A stretch of DNA of 39,185 nucleotides from Syntrophorhabdaceae bacterium (GCA_035541755.1 DATKMQ010000130.1:1-39185), one strand, 5' to 3'; positions 16,280-25,203 are shown, counted from the first letter of the stretch. Numbers and translations are program-made. The notes: generated from the letters alone by a model not told the origin.

Positions 16280-17562
16280 TTCTTCTTTTCGGCGTAATGC
16301 TGCTCACGTTGTTTTTGGGCATGGAGATTGGAACTGCCATGGGTTTCGCAGGAATGGTCTACATCCTTATCTCATGGCTGGGTCCCGCCCCGATTGCTCT
16401 CACGACCATAGCCCAAAATTTTGTTTACGGTGTCGATTCCTTCCCGTTTCTTGCCATGCCAATGTTTATCCTGGCCGGCGGGTTGATGAACGAAGGAGGA
16501 GTAACGTACCATCTGGTCCGCTTCTCTCAGGCCTTGGTCGGTCACGTGACAGGGGGGATGGGCAACGTATCCGTCGTCGCTAATATGATTGTGTCAGGGA
16601 TGACCGGATCTGCGGTGGCCGATGCGAGCGCCACCGGATCGGTGATGATTCCGGCAATGAAGCAGGAAAAGTATCCACCGGAGATGGCGTCTGCCGTGAT
16701 CGCAGCTTCGGCCTGCATTGGACCTATTGTGCCTCCCAGCATCGCTTTCGTCCTCATCGGGAGCATGACCGGCACGAGCATCGGGCGCCTATTCCTCGGG
16801 GGCGCCGCCCCGGCGTGTCTGATGGGTGTTCTGCTTCTGATCACGAACTATGTTGTGTCCAAACGAAAGGGACTGGTTACGGTGAAGAAATTCGATCGCA
16901 AAGAACTGTTTCGAGCCGCTAAGGATTCAGCCCTATCGATTCTCATGCCCATCGTCGTTGTGGGGTCGATCGTGTTCGGCATAGCCACCCCTACGGAAGC
17001 AGCCGGAGTGGCTGTAGCCTACGCTCTTTTCCTCGGGTTTGTGGTCTACCGGAAACTTACGTTAAGAAGCACGTTTGAGGTGGTAAAGAAGTGTGCCGTC
17101 CTGACTGCATCCGTATGCTTTACGGTCGCTGGGGCTGCGGTCATCTCGTGGGTCGCAAGCGCCGAGCAGATTACCGTCAAGATGACAGAGGGACTGCTCT
17201 CTATATCGAGCAATCCTCTGGTGATTCTTTTTATCATCAACGCCATTTTGTTCGTGCTGGGCTTTCCCCTGGAGCCGCTTCCTTTAACCATGATGCTGAT
17301 CCCCATCTTGTTTCCTGTTATCACTAAGTTGGGCATTGATCCAGTTCATTTTGTCGTAATATTCGCCGTGAATACGTCGCTTGCTCTAATTACGCCACCC
17401 GTGGGTGCCACTCTCTATATTGTCTCGGCACTGGGCCAGACTACCGTATCAAAGGTGTCTCGAGCGGTCATACCCTATCTCATCGGGCTTCTCATCGCTC
17501 TTGTCATCATCACCCTGTGGCCCGGATTGACGTTGTGGCTTCCTAACCATCTTATGAGATGA
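16276..17562 (+). CDS. dctM: TRAP transporter large membrane subunit DctM
   Basis: 428 residues, the usual DctM length, hydrophobic throughout with about 12 membrane segments. FPFLAMPMFILAGGLMNEGG, SGMTGSAVADASATGSVMIPAM and IGPIVPPSIAFVLIGSMTGTSIGRLFLGG are canonical family motifs of the ion-transporter superfamily fold. The second half repeats the pattern with NTSLALITPPVGATLYI. It forms the transport channel with DctQ; the two following DctP proteins would deliver substrate. Confidence 0.93.
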   Translation: MILLFGVMLLTLFLGMEIGTAMGFAGMVYILISWLGPAPIALTTIAQNFVYGVDSFPFLAMPMFILAGGLMNEGGVTYHLVRFSQALVGHVTGGMGNVSVVANMIVSGMTGSAVADASATGSVMIPAMKQEKYPPEMASAVIAASACIGPIVPPSIAFVLIGSMTGTSIGRLFLGGAAPACLMGVLLLITNYVVSKRKGLVTVKKFDRKELFRAAKDSALSILMPIVVVGSIVFGIATPTEAAGVAVAYALFLGFVVYRKLTLRSTFEVVKKCAVLTASVCFTVAGAAVISWVASAEQITVKMTEGLLSISSNPLVILFIINAILFVLGFPLEPLPLTMMLIPILFPVITKLGIDPVHFVVIFAVNTSLALITPPVGATLYIVSALGQTTVSKVSRAVIPYLIGLLIALVIITLWPGLTLWLPNHLMR

Positions 17563-17669
17563 AGGGAAAGCAGATCACTTTGGAAGATATGGCAGTTCTG
17601 AGTAACGTGTTTATACCAGGAAAAGGCCCGGAACACGTGGAGCCACGACATGCTGAGAGAACTGGTTGA
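17559..17669 (+). CDS. Possible 36-aa ORF overlapping the DctM stop
   Basis: An ATG overlaps the DctM TGA by 4 nt in the same ATGA arrangement as DctQ/DctM. It opens a 36-residue frame (begins MKGKQITLEDMAVLSN) ending at TGA 17667-17669. It is soluble and matches no family I know. It may be a translationally coupled micro-protein or the start of a decayed gene, as the adjacent DNA up to 17832 stays open in another frame without a start site. Confidence 0.25.
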   Translation: MKGKQITLEDMAVLSNVFIPGKGPEHVEPRHAERTG

Positions 17670-17832
17670 TGAGACGAGGAGACGATCCATCGAGTCTCAG
17701 AGGCGCTGCGGAGACGCGGCCGTATCAGAAGATTCTCGCAGCTTAACGGCTGATTGTCTGAGGCGTGTCTTTTGCGAGATTGCGCGTCAAGGGACATATA
17801 TGTGTCAGTATCTTATATCAAGGGGGTACGCA

Positions 17833-18846
17833 ATGAGAAAAGCAATAGGTGGATGTGTACGGACGATCTCTATCTCTGTCTCTATCTTTATTCTGCTTTC
17901 GTTTGGTGCGGCTTGCTTAGCCACAGCCTATACGGGTGAAGGACAGAAGACCCTGATTCTGAAGTCAGGGTCTGAAGGCCCCATGAACGAGTTGGGAACC
18001 CAGGGAGCTATGCGATTTGCCGAACTGATGAAGCAACGAACAAACGGGAAAATCCAAATCACCCATTATCCCGATTCGCAGCTGGGAAAATGGCAACAGA
18101 TGCTCGAATCGGTTAAAGCCGGCAGCCTGGCGATAGTCTACACGCCGGCAGGGGGTTCCGAGGACTTCTACATGATGCTGTATCCGTACATCTTTCGCGA
18201 TTCCGATCATGCTGCCAAGGTTCTCCAGGGGCCCATCAGAGAAGAGTGGGCAAAAAAGCACATGGAAAAGACCGGCATCTATATCTTTGGCGGACTCAAC
18301 GCAGGATTCCAGCATTGTGTGTTCGCCAAAGCCCAGGTTCGCACGCCGGCGGATATGAAGGGAATGAAATTCAGAGTTCCCCAGGACAGGGTCTTCGTCG
18401 AAACCTTTCAGGCCCTGGGTGCGCGTCCGACGCCCATAGCCCTGGGAGAACTTTACCTGGCGCTCCGTCAGGGAGTAGCCGATGGCGCCGCAGGCCTTCT
18501 GGACGTTTTCGTCAATTTCAATATGTATGACGTGGCAAAGTATCTGGTCCTGACAAAACACATGTTTCAACCTTTGTGGGCCCATATGAACGGTGAGCTG
18601 TGGCAGAGCCTGACCCCGGAAACCCGGACGGTCTGGCTGGATACATGGAAAGAAGTCGCAGCATGGGCAGACAAGGAAGGGAGAGACAGGGAATTAAAGA
18701 ACATAGCTCTGTGGAAATCAAAAGGAGGAGTAGTGATCGAGCCAGATGTGAACGCGTTCCGGGAAGCGACGAAGGATGTCTGGAAGAAGCTCGTCACCAA
18801 GCCTGAAGAAAGAGAGGCGTACGAGAAAATTCGGGCTTTACAATAG
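17833..18846 (+). CDS. dctP: TRAP transporter periplasmic solute-binding protein DctP (1 of a tandem pair)
   Basis: 337 residues from the ATG at 17833, which has AAGGGGG 7 nt upstream; the frame is open further left but without a site. A signal peptide (hydrophobic core SISVSIFILLSFGAACLA, residues about 12-30) exports it. The family layout KQRTNGKIQITHYPDSQLG, ADMKGMKFRVPQ (Arg181, the conserved arginine that binds a substrate carboxylate) and YLALRQGVADGAAG is clear. It belongs with DctQM at 15803-17562. A close paralogue follows 48 bp downstream, sharing long stretches at the DNA level. Confidence 0.9.
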   Translation: MRKAIGGCVRTISISVSIFILLSFGAACLATAYTGEGQKTLILKSGSEGPMNELGTQGAMRFAELMKQRTNGKIQITHYPDSQLGKWQQMLESVKAGSLAIVYTPAGGSEDFYMMLYPYIFRDSDHAAKVLQGPIREEWAKKHMEKTGIYIFGGLNAGFQHCVFAKAQVRTPADMKGMKFRVPQDRVFVETFQALGARPTPIALGELYLALRQGVADGAAGLLDVFVNFNMYDVAKYLVLTKHMFQPLWAHMNGELWQSLTPETRTVWLDTWKEVAAWADKEGRDRELKNIALWKSKGGVVIEPDVNAFREATKDVWKKLVTKPEEREAYEKIRALQ

Positions 18847-18893
18847 ATCAGGTGCGTGTCTTGTCTGATCCAAAACGATACAAGGAGGGAGAA

Positions 18894-19895
18894 ATGGAAA
18901 GGAAAATAATGCGTTATTTGCTAGTGACTATCGTGTGTTCGGTCATTCTTATGGGTCTATCTCCTCTGGCTACAGCGTATACGGGTGAAGGACAGAAGAC
19001 CCTTATTCTGAAAATCGGCTCAGAGATTCCCGGCAACGATCCTTTAAGCCAAGCGCCTTCACGGTTTGCAGAAAGAATGACCCAGCGTTCGAACGGAAAA
19101 ATTCAGATCACCTATTTTCCAGATTCGCAGCTTGGAAAATGGCAACAGATGCTCGAATCGGTCAAGACCGGCAGCCTGGCAATGATGTACTCACCCGCCG
19201 GTGGGTCGAAAGAGTTCTACGTAATCCAACTCCCTTTCCTGTTCCGTGATCTGGATCATGCGCGCAAAGTCATGGACGGTGAAATCAGAGAGGAATGGTC
19301 AAGGAGACACCTGGAGAAAACCGGAATCTATATATTTGGCTGGCAGTTTGGAGGCTGGCAGTCTATGTTCTTCAATAAAACTCAGGTCCGCGCGCCCGCC
19401 GATATGAAGGGAATGAAATTCAGAGTTCCCCAGGACAAGATTTTTGTTGAAACCTTCGAGGCCATAGGCGCGCGTCCCACGCCCATACCATTTGGAGAAC
19501 TTTACATAGCCCTGCGTCAGGGAGTTGCCGACGGTCTCGCCGTGCCCACACAGCCTGTTGTGGCCATGAAGTTTTGGGAAGTTCTGAAATATGGGACTTT
19601 GACCCACCACATGATTTCGGCATTCCTCCTCCATTTGAACGGAGATGTCTGGAAGAGCCTCACTCCGGAGAGCAAGAAGCTTTGGATGGATACGTGGAAA
19701 GAGGTTAATGCAGAGGTGACCAAAATAGTGTTGGATAAAGAACGTGAGGATGTAGATTTGATGAAATCGAAAGGGATGGTTTTCTCCGAACCAAATATCG
19801 AGGCTTTTCGAGAAGCTACAAAGGACGTCTGGAGGAAGATGCTCACGGAGCCGGCGGAATTCGAGGCTTATGACAAGATCAAGGCGGCACGTTAG
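18894..19895 (+). CDS. dctP: TRAP transporter periplasmic solute-binding protein DctP (2 of a tandem pair)
   Basis: 333 residues starting at ATG 18894 (AAGGAGG 6 nt upstream). Signal peptide with core YLLVTIVCSVILMGLSPLATA. The mature start AYTGEGQKTLIL is the same as in the preceding DctP, and the ADMKGMKFRVPQD block with Arg177 is nearly identical in DNA, so the pair is a tandem duplication. The two differ most around residues 145-160 and 215-245, where IYIFGWQFGGWQSMFF and GLAVPTQPVVAMKFWEV replace the counterparts. These changes probably alter the ligand pocket. It has no membrane partner of its own and likely shares DctQM. Last gene of block A. Confidence 0.9.
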   Translation: MERKIMRYLLVTIVCSVILMGLSPLATAYTGEGQKTLILKIGSEIPGNDPLSQAPSRFAERMTQRSNGKIQITYFPDSQLGKWQQMLESVKTGSLAMMYSPAGGSKEFYVIQLPFLFRDLDHARKVMDGEIREEWSRRHLEKTGIYIFGWQFGGWQSMFFNKTQVRAPADMKGMKFRVPQDKIFVETFEAIGARPTPIPFGELYIALRQGVADGLAVPTQPVVAMKFWEVLKYGTLTHHMISAFLLHLNGDVWKSLTPESKKLWMDTWKEVNAEVTKIVLDKEREDVDLMKSKGMVFSEPNIEAFREATKDVWRKMLTEPAEFEAYDKIKAAR

Positions 19896-19918
19896 GCACA
19901 GCGTTTAAGGATGAAAAA

Positions 19919-19941
19919 AGGGGGTTGCAGAAAAACCCCCT
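19919..19941 (-). terminator. Strong hairpin after the tandem DctP genes; minus-strand terminator layout
   Basis: A perfect 8-bp stem AGGGGGTT/AACCCCCT with a 7-nt loop. Read on the plus strand it follows block A by 23 bp but has no T-tract after it. Read on the minus strand it is followed by six Ts. It therefore has the full intrinsic-terminator form only for leftward transcripts, although it may also stop or protect the plus-strand message. Confidence 0.6.
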
Positions 19942-20116
19942 CTAGCGAAGCCAATGAGATAGAGAATCACGAGGTGGTCTCAAAAGGCGCATTAGGCATT
20001 CACCCAGAGCGGTTAAACCTATGCGAAAGGGTTAGTTTCATGAGGTATATTCCTACGGAGACCTGCGGCTAATTGCCTGGTGAAAAGACGGATACAACGG
20101 GGAGGTAGAACAGATA

Positions 20117-20557
20117 ATGAGTGAAAGCAAATACGGGAAATATATCGTGACGCAGCTAAAACTTCCTCAATCGGCTCAACAAGAGGCACCCGATCCGGAA
20201 AAGTACCGGGAAAGGATATTGTATCTGGACAAGGAAGTGGTGGAAGGGGCGTTTTACGTTTCTTCAGGCTGGTATCTGAAAGCCTCGGATATAAAGCAGG
20301 CGGAAGCGCACACGCATGATTTCGACGAGGTTGTTGCATTTTTTGGCACCAACCCGGAGGACCCGCTCGATCTTTGCGGTGAAATAGAATTCTGGCTTGG
20401 CGGGGAAATACACACGATCAAGAATAGCTGCCTCATATTTGTCCCCAAAGGGCTGAGCCACTGCCCCTATTGGATACGGAGGGTTGACCGACCTATCGTT
20501 CATTTTTCGACCGCGCCTTACGGTACGTACATTCAGAATGCGTCTGAGCCACAGTAG
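20117..20557 (+). CDS. Single-domain cupin protein
   Basis: 146 residues. Motif 1 reads H65-T-H67-x3-E71 (EAHTHDFDEVVAFFG), and motif 2 reads VPKGLSH115, giving the three-His/one-Glu metal site of the cupin fold. Between them EDPLDLCGEIEFWLGGEIHTIKNSCLIF fits the beta-sandwich. The family is often found as a small metal-binding enzyme or ligand sensor; its reaction here is unknown. GGGGAGG lies 11 nt before the ATG, a loose spacing. It opens block B between the DctP pair and OYE 2. Confidence 0.75.
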   Translation: MSESKYGKYIVTQLKLPQSAQQEAPDPEKYRERILYLDKEVVEGAFYVSSGWYLKASDIKQAEAHTHDFDEVVAFFGTNPEDPLDLCGEIEFWLGGEIHTIKNSCLIFVPKGLSHCPYWIRRVDRPIVHFSTAPYGTYIQNASEPQ

Positions 20558-20584
20558 GTTAAACCAGCGCACTGTCGTTAAGGA

Positions 20585-20704
20585 ATGAGCGGATATAAAG
20601 AGGATTCGGGTGGAGGCTTCGAAGCTGTGGAGCGTCACCAAATAACTGGCGTGTTGATCAGCTATTTTCTTAAGCACCCGGATTGTTCATGGGCCGACTA
20701 TTGA
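20585..20704 (+). pseudogene. Short ORF, possibly the remnant of a small winged-helix protein
   Basis: A 39-residue frame from ATG 20585 (AAGGA abuts it, poor spacing) carries HQITGVLISYFLKHPDCSWADY. Shifting by one base at the end, the DNA continues with TIDDVAHK. Together these read like the start of a small HTH domain of the 'i-yflk-hPda-dTidgIa' kind common in anaerobic Deltaproteobacteria. This suggests a frameshifted relic in the 245-bp gap between the cupin and OYE 2 genes. Confidence 0.25.
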
Positions 20705-20802
20705 CGATGTCGCTCACAAACGGTTCACAGGGTTTCTGAAATTTTGCCCGTGTATCGCCGCGATGACTAAATCTTTTGACACGCGTTGGAGAAGGAGAAC
20801 AG

Positions 20803-22899
20803 ATGGCAAGTAACAGCAGATTTGAAAAACTACTGGAACCTTACCATATAGGGGCCGTAAGAACGAAAAATAGAATCGTCAAGACCGCATCGGGTATGCT
20901 CATGTGGCACGAGGATGATCTCGAGATGAACGAGAAAGTCAAGTCGTATTATGAGTCAATCGCGCGGGGCGGCGTGGGTCTTCTGATAGTGGAAAGCGCT
21001 ACGATTGACTATCCGCACGGAAGGCGATGGAAGGAACGTTACCGTATAGACGACGATAAGTACATCAAGGGTTTGAGTGAATTGACCAGGATCATTCACG
21101 GATATGGTTGTCCCGCTTTTATACAGCTGGTTCACGAAGGACCATGGCAAACCAAACTCCCTTTTATGCCGGAACCTCTGTTTGAAGGCCCGCCTATCGG
21201 TGCTTCTCCGACCACCTTGGATAGTCCCAGTGATTTTCATTCGGATCCGCCGAGGCCTCTCACGATTGCCGAAATCGAGGGCCTTGTGGATAAGTTCGCG
21301 AGCGCGGCTGTGAGGTGTGCGAAAGCGGGATTTGATGGTGTGGACATAAATGCCGCCAGCACCCATCTGTTGCACAACTTCTTATCCCCTTTCTGGAACC
21401 GAAGGGAAGACATGTATGGTGGCACCCCGGAGAACAGGGTGAGATTTGTCGGGCAGATCATTCAAGAGATTAAGAAACGTCTGGGACAGGACTTTGCGGT
21501 AGAAGTGATCATAAATGGCATGGAGATTGGCCAAGCTCTGGGTATCGATAATAATGCCTGTCTTACTCCAGAGTACGGCCGAAAGATAGCGAAGCTCTTA
21601 GAGGCTGCCGGAGCCGACGCTATTCAGGTGAGAAGCCACTGGCTTGGATTTCATCAGGGTTCATTTCTTCCTGAGGCGCTTTTCTACCCGGAGCCGGTGG
21701 TTCCTTTAAGATCGATGCCTGAAGAATATAATGCCAGCCGCAAAGGAGCAGGCGCCAACATATACCTCGCTCAAGCAATAAAAAAGGAAGTGAGCATTCC
21801 AATCATCGTTGTGGGAAGACTCGATGCTGAACTTGGGGAGCATGTTTTGCGCGAGGGCAAAGCGGACTTCATCGGGATGACAAGGCGCTTACAGGCTGAC
21901 CCCGATTATCCGAACAAGCTCTTGTCCGGTAACGTAGATGAAATAGCCCCCTGCACTGCGTGCGATACGTGTCTTGGTGCTAACGCGCGGTGTCGCATTA
22001 ACCCGTTCCTTGGAACGGAGTACAACACCATCGATAAGGCCCTGAAGAAAAAGAAGGTGGTCATAATCGGCGGCGGGCCGGCTGGAATGGAAGCGGCTAG
22101 AGTCTCGGCCCTTCGGGGCCACGATGTGACCCTTTTCGAAAAAGCCGATAACCTCGGTGGATTGTTGCACATCGCGGCCACAGTGAAAGGAGATCACCCC
22201 GAAGATCTGCTGTCCATAGTGCGCTATTTTGATAGGCAGCTTAAAAAGCTGGGGGTGAAGGTCAAATTAGGGAGAGAGGTTGGTCTGCGTGACATTCAGA
22301 AAATAAAACCCGACGCGGTGATCGTAGCCACGGGAGGCACCACTGTAACCCCGCAGGTAATGGGTATTAATAGCCGTCATGTATTGAGCGGGAAAGACCT
22401 CCACAGGAAGATGAGGTTCTTTCTGAAAGTTTTCGGACCACGCACCTTAAGATTTTTGTCCCGATTCTATATGCCACTGGGAAAAAGGGTCATCATTATC
22501 GGAGGCGGACTACACGGCTGTGAGCTGGCGGAATTCCTTACGAAGCGCGGAAGAAGGGTGACAATTATCGAATCGGGTGATGCTGTGGGAGAGGGAATGG
22601 TGGAGGTGCTTCTGAACCACCTATTGGCCTGGTTCCGGAAGAAAGGTGCAGCTATGGTTACGGGTGTGAGGCAGGTTGAGATTGTCGCCAACGGCGTAAC
22701 CATCACTACTCGAGATGGATCAAAATCGGTAATTGAGGCGGACACAGTTATCCCCGCTGTGCCGCTATCGGCAGACACGAGCCTGTTCAAGAGCCTTGAA
22801 GGAAAGGCGCCTGAGGTTTATGCGGTTGGTGATTGTCAGAAACCCCTCCTCATCGTGGATGCCATAGGTACCGCATCGAAGGTGGCGCGTGCCATTTAG
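20803..22899 (+). CDS. OYE/2,4-dienoyl-CoA reductase-type FMN/Fe-S/FAD oxidoreductase 2
   Basis: 698 residues from ATG 20803 (AAGGAG 5 nt upstream). The TIM barrel (about 1-370) contains FIQLVHEGPW, the normal QLxHxG motif that OYE 1 lacks. Cys384, Cys387, Cys390 and Cys397 bind the Fe-S cluster. FAD motif KVVIIGGGPAGMEAAR and nucleotide motif RVIIIGGGLHGCELAEFL follow, with VYAVGDC at the end. As in OYE 1 the active-site tyrosine is replaced by histidine (ASTH188LL instead of xHGYLL), and the preceding HG is also lost. A ~35-residue insertion (RKMRFFLKVFGPRTLRFLSRFYMP) precedes the second Rossmann domain, as in several FadH-type enzymes. Likely an enoate or dienoyl-type reductase acting with flavoprotein 2, 62 bp downstream. 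Confidence 0.85.
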   Translation: MASNSRFEKLLEPYHIGAVRTKNRIVKTASGMLMWHEDDLEMNEKVKSYYESIARGGVGLLIVESATIDYPHGRRWKERYRIDDDKYIKGLSELTRIIHGYGCPAFIQLVHEGPWQTKLPFMPEPLFEGPPIGASPTTLDSPSDFHSDPPRPLTIAEIEGLVDKFASAAVRCAKAGFDGVDINAASTHLLHNFLSPFWNRREDMYGGTPENRVRFVGQIIQEIKKRLGQDFAVEVIINGMEIGQALGIDNNACLTPEYGRKIAKLLEAAGADAIQVRSHWLGFHQGSFLPEALFYPEPVVPLRSMPEEYNASRKGAGANIYLAQAIKKEVSIPIIVVGRLDAELGEHVLREGKADFIGMTRRLQADPDYPNKLLSGNVDEIAPCTACDTCLGANARCRINPFLGTEYNTIDKALKKKKVVIIGGGPAGMEAARVSALRGHDVTLFEKADNLGGLLHIAATVKGDHPEDLLSIVRYFDRQLKKLGVKVKLGREVGLRDIQKIKPDAVIVATGGTTVTPQVMGINSRHVLSGKDLHRKMRFFLKVFGPRTLRFLSRFYMPLGKRVIIIGGGLHGCELAEFLTKRGRRVTIIESGDAVGEGMVEVLLNHLLAWFRKKGAAMVTGVRQVEIVANGVTITTRDGSKSVIEADTVIPAVPLSADTSLFKSLEGKAPEVYAVGDCQKPLLIVDAIGTASKVARAI

Positions 22900-22961
22900 G
22901 TTCGTCGAAATTTCGCCAAGTCGGCCCTTAGGGGCCATAGGCAGATGATAAGGAGGACGTA

Positions 22962-24410
22962 ATGAAAACGGACAAGAGTTCACGGGGTGCTAAACTTGAA
23001 ACTGACATCGTCATCATCGGAGGTGGTGGAGGCGGCCTGGCTGCTGCCGTGGCGGCCGCGGAAAAAGGGGCCAGGGTCATCGTGCTGGAGAAGAGACATA
23101 CGCTGGGCGGCAATTCCGTGTTCGCCGAAGGACTTTTTGCTGCTGAAAGCCCAGTCCAGCAGCGGTCAAATATCGACGCTCGAAGAGATAAACTCTTCCG
23201 ACAGGCGATGGATTTTGCCCATTGGAAGCTTGATCCGAAGATTATCCGGGCTTTCATAGACAAGTCCGGAGATACCATCCGCTGGTTTGAAGAGAAGGGA
23301 CTGAATTTTTTTATGCCTGCTCTCTATTTCAACCAAGTACCGCTGGTCTGGCACTGTTTGAAGAAGGGCGGGGCTACCGTGGTGAAGCAGCTGACCAGGG
23401 ACTGTGAAGACCTGGGTGTCAGGATTGTGCGTGATGCAGCCGTCAAAAAAATCCTTGTGAATGAAAAGGGGGAAATCAGGGGCGTGACCGCGCAATCAAA
23501 GGCTGAAGAGTTTCAAGCATCCTGCAAGGCCGTAGTCATAGCCACGGGGGGTTTTGGGGGCAACAAAGAGTTGTTGAAGAAATACTGTCCAACGTATACA
23601 GAAAACGACTACAATGCGGGGTTGCCCCATACGGGAGACGGCCTCACCATGGCAATGGATGTGGGAGCGGCCACCGAGGGGTTGGGGTTGCTTCATTTGG
23701 GCGGTCCCCGATCTTTCGGGCCGATCCATGTGACGGCCGTGGCTCAGGAATTTAACACCATCTGGGTGAACAAGAAAGGGGAACGTTTCACAGACGAAAC
23801 AATCACCGACGGGCGCGGAAATACGGTCCACAGGCAACCGGACAAGGTGTCATACTCCATCTTCGATGAGAAAATCAAACAGGGCATCATCACGGAGGGG
23901 CTTATCAAAGGGGTTGGGGCCATCTATGTGCCGCAGAGGACAAAGCTACCTCATCTGGACAAGCTTCTCCGAGACGAGGCGGAACAGGGCCGAGCTATCA
24001 TTTCCGATTCCTGGGGCAAAATAGCGGCCTGGATAGGCGTGGATACGCAGACCCTCACAAGCAACATACGCGAGTACAACAGTTTCTGTTCGCAGGGGTA
24101 TGACGAGCACTTCAACAAAGACCGCAGGTATCTTTCTGCCCTGCAAACACCCCCTTATTACGCGGTCAGATGTCATTCGGCCTTTTTGGGCACAATAGGC
24201 GGAATCAAGATCAACTACCGCATGGAGGTGTTGAATCACGAAGATACTCCCATCCCGGGGCTCTACGGTGTTGGAGCGGACACGGGCGGATGGGAATGGG
24301 ACACCTATAACATCCTCCTTTCCGGCAGTACCTTTGGCTTTGCTATTAATTCGGGTCGGATTGCAGGAGAAAATGCCGTTCATTACGCATCAATAAAACG
24401 AAAGAATTAG
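22962..24410 (+). CDS. FAD-binding-2 flavoprotein 2 (fumarate reductase/KstD-like)
   Basis: 482 residues. FAD motif IVIIGGGGGGLAAAVAAAEKGARVIVLEKR, GGNSVFAEGLFAAESP, AVVIATGGFGGNKELL, GERFTDE and SGRIAGENAVHY are in order. The substrate loop reads RCH405SAFLGTIGG. Soluble, with no signal peptide or extra cofactor domain. It differs from flavoproteins 1 and 3 in the central cap (TITDGRGNTVHRQPDKVSYSIFDE where they have PEAANALNRQP), which suggests another substrate. AAGGAGG lies 6 nt before ATG. It is followed after 9 bp by the DUF169 gene, so the two are co-translated. A small GGCCC-TTAG-GGGCC hairpin precedes the ribosome site. Confidence 0.82.
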   Translation: MKTDKSSRGAKLETDIVIIGGGGGGLAAAVAAAEKGARVIVLEKRHTLGGNSVFAEGLFAAESPVQQRSNIDARRDKLFRQAMDFAHWKLDPKIIRAFIDKSGDTIRWFEEKGLNFFMPALYFNQVPLVWHCLKKGGATVVKQLTRDCEDLGVRIVRDAAVKKILVNEKGEIRGVTAQSKAEEFQASCKAVVIATGGFGGNKELLKKYCPTYTENDYNAGLPHTGDGLTMAMDVGAATEGLGLLHLGGPRSFGPIHVTAVAQEFNTIWVNKKGERFTDETITDGRGNTVHRQPDKVSYSIFDEKIKQGIITEGLIKGVGAIYVPQRTKLPHLDKLLRDEAEQGRAIISDSWGKIAAWIGVDTQTLTSNIREYNSFCSQGYDEHFNKDRRYLSALQTPPYYAVRCHSAFLGTIGGIKINYRMEVLNHEDTPIPGLYGVGADTGGWEWDTYNILLSGSTFGFAINSGRIAGENAVHYASIKRKN

Positions 24411-24419
24411 GAGAGAGAC

Positions 24420-25175
24420 ATGACACAGTCATCCTTTCGTGACAAAGACGACTGGCTGGAGATAAGCGAGAAACTCAATCTCCAAGCCCCTCCAGTGGGG
24501 GTAAAATACTGCACGGCGAAGCCGGAAGATGCCGCATGCCTTGAGGGTACCATGCCTCTCTGCGAGATGCTCGCATATTCCCAGAAAGGACATGCCTTTT
24601 ATGCAGCCCCGGAGAACCATCTTTGCGGAGCGGCCCTTTACTCACTCGGCAAGGACCTGCCACCCGTGTATACATCAGGAGTATACGGCACAGGACTGGA
24701 GATTTTCGACAGTCCCCGGTCAGGCAGTCGCTTGTACGATCATATCCCCAGGCTGGAGGCGAGGAGAAACATCAATTTTGTGATGCTTTCTCCTCTTAAC
24801 AAGCTTACTCATGACCCGGATCTCCTCATCTTTCTCACCCAAGAGGAACAGTCAGAGATCCTGCTCAGGGCCATGAGCTACTCCACGGGAAAGATGTGGA
24901 TAAGCAGGAGCACCGGGGTAATCGGATGTGCCTGGCTCTTTGTATACCCCTACCTTTCCGGAGAATTAAACTACACTCCCATATTGAGTTTGGGCATGAG
25001 AGCGCGCAAAGTATTTCCTCCGGGTACACATCTCATCTCCATACCCTTTGATCTTTCCGCCGGTATGCTGGATAGCCTGAAGAGAATGCCGCTAACCCTC
25101 TCAGTGCTCAAGCCCGGCGGGGATGAATTCCGCGCGAAACTGCTGAGCAGACTGGGGCTTGAGCCGGCCCACTGA
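24420..25175 (+). CDS. DUF169 family protein
   Basis: 251 residues, typical for DUF169 (COG2043). The APPVGVKY start, LCEMLAYSQKGHAFYAAPENHLCGAALYSLG with three cysteines, VYTSGVYGTGLEIF, and the C-terminal VFPPGTHLISIPFDLSAGMLDSL are family blocks. The biochemical role is unknown. DUF169 genes recur beside corrinoid, Fe-S and flavoenzyme genes in anaerobes, which fits this place between flavoprotein 2 and an SDR. The conserved cysteines could bind a metal or cluster. GGAGAG 5 nt before ATG. Confidence 0.8.
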   Translation: MTQSSFRDKDDWLEISEKLNLQAPPVGVKYCTAKPEDAACLEGTMPLCEMLAYSQKGHAFYAAPENHLCGAALYSLGKDLPPVYTSGVYGTGLEIFDSPRSGSRLYDHIPRLEARRNINFVMLSPLNKLTHDPDLLIFLTQEEQSEILLRAMSYSTGKMWISRSTGVIGCAWLFVYPYLSGELNYTPILSLGMRARKVFPPGTHLISIPFDLSAGMLDSLKRMPLTLSVLKPGGDEFRAKLLSRLGLEPAH

Positions 25176-25203
25176 AAGGCGCACGTACATGTGAGCAATT
25201 GCA

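Noticed and set aside
17650-17832. N-terminal extension of the first DctP
   Set aside because: It would bury the signal peptide behind 61 polar residues; ATG 17833 has a strong site.
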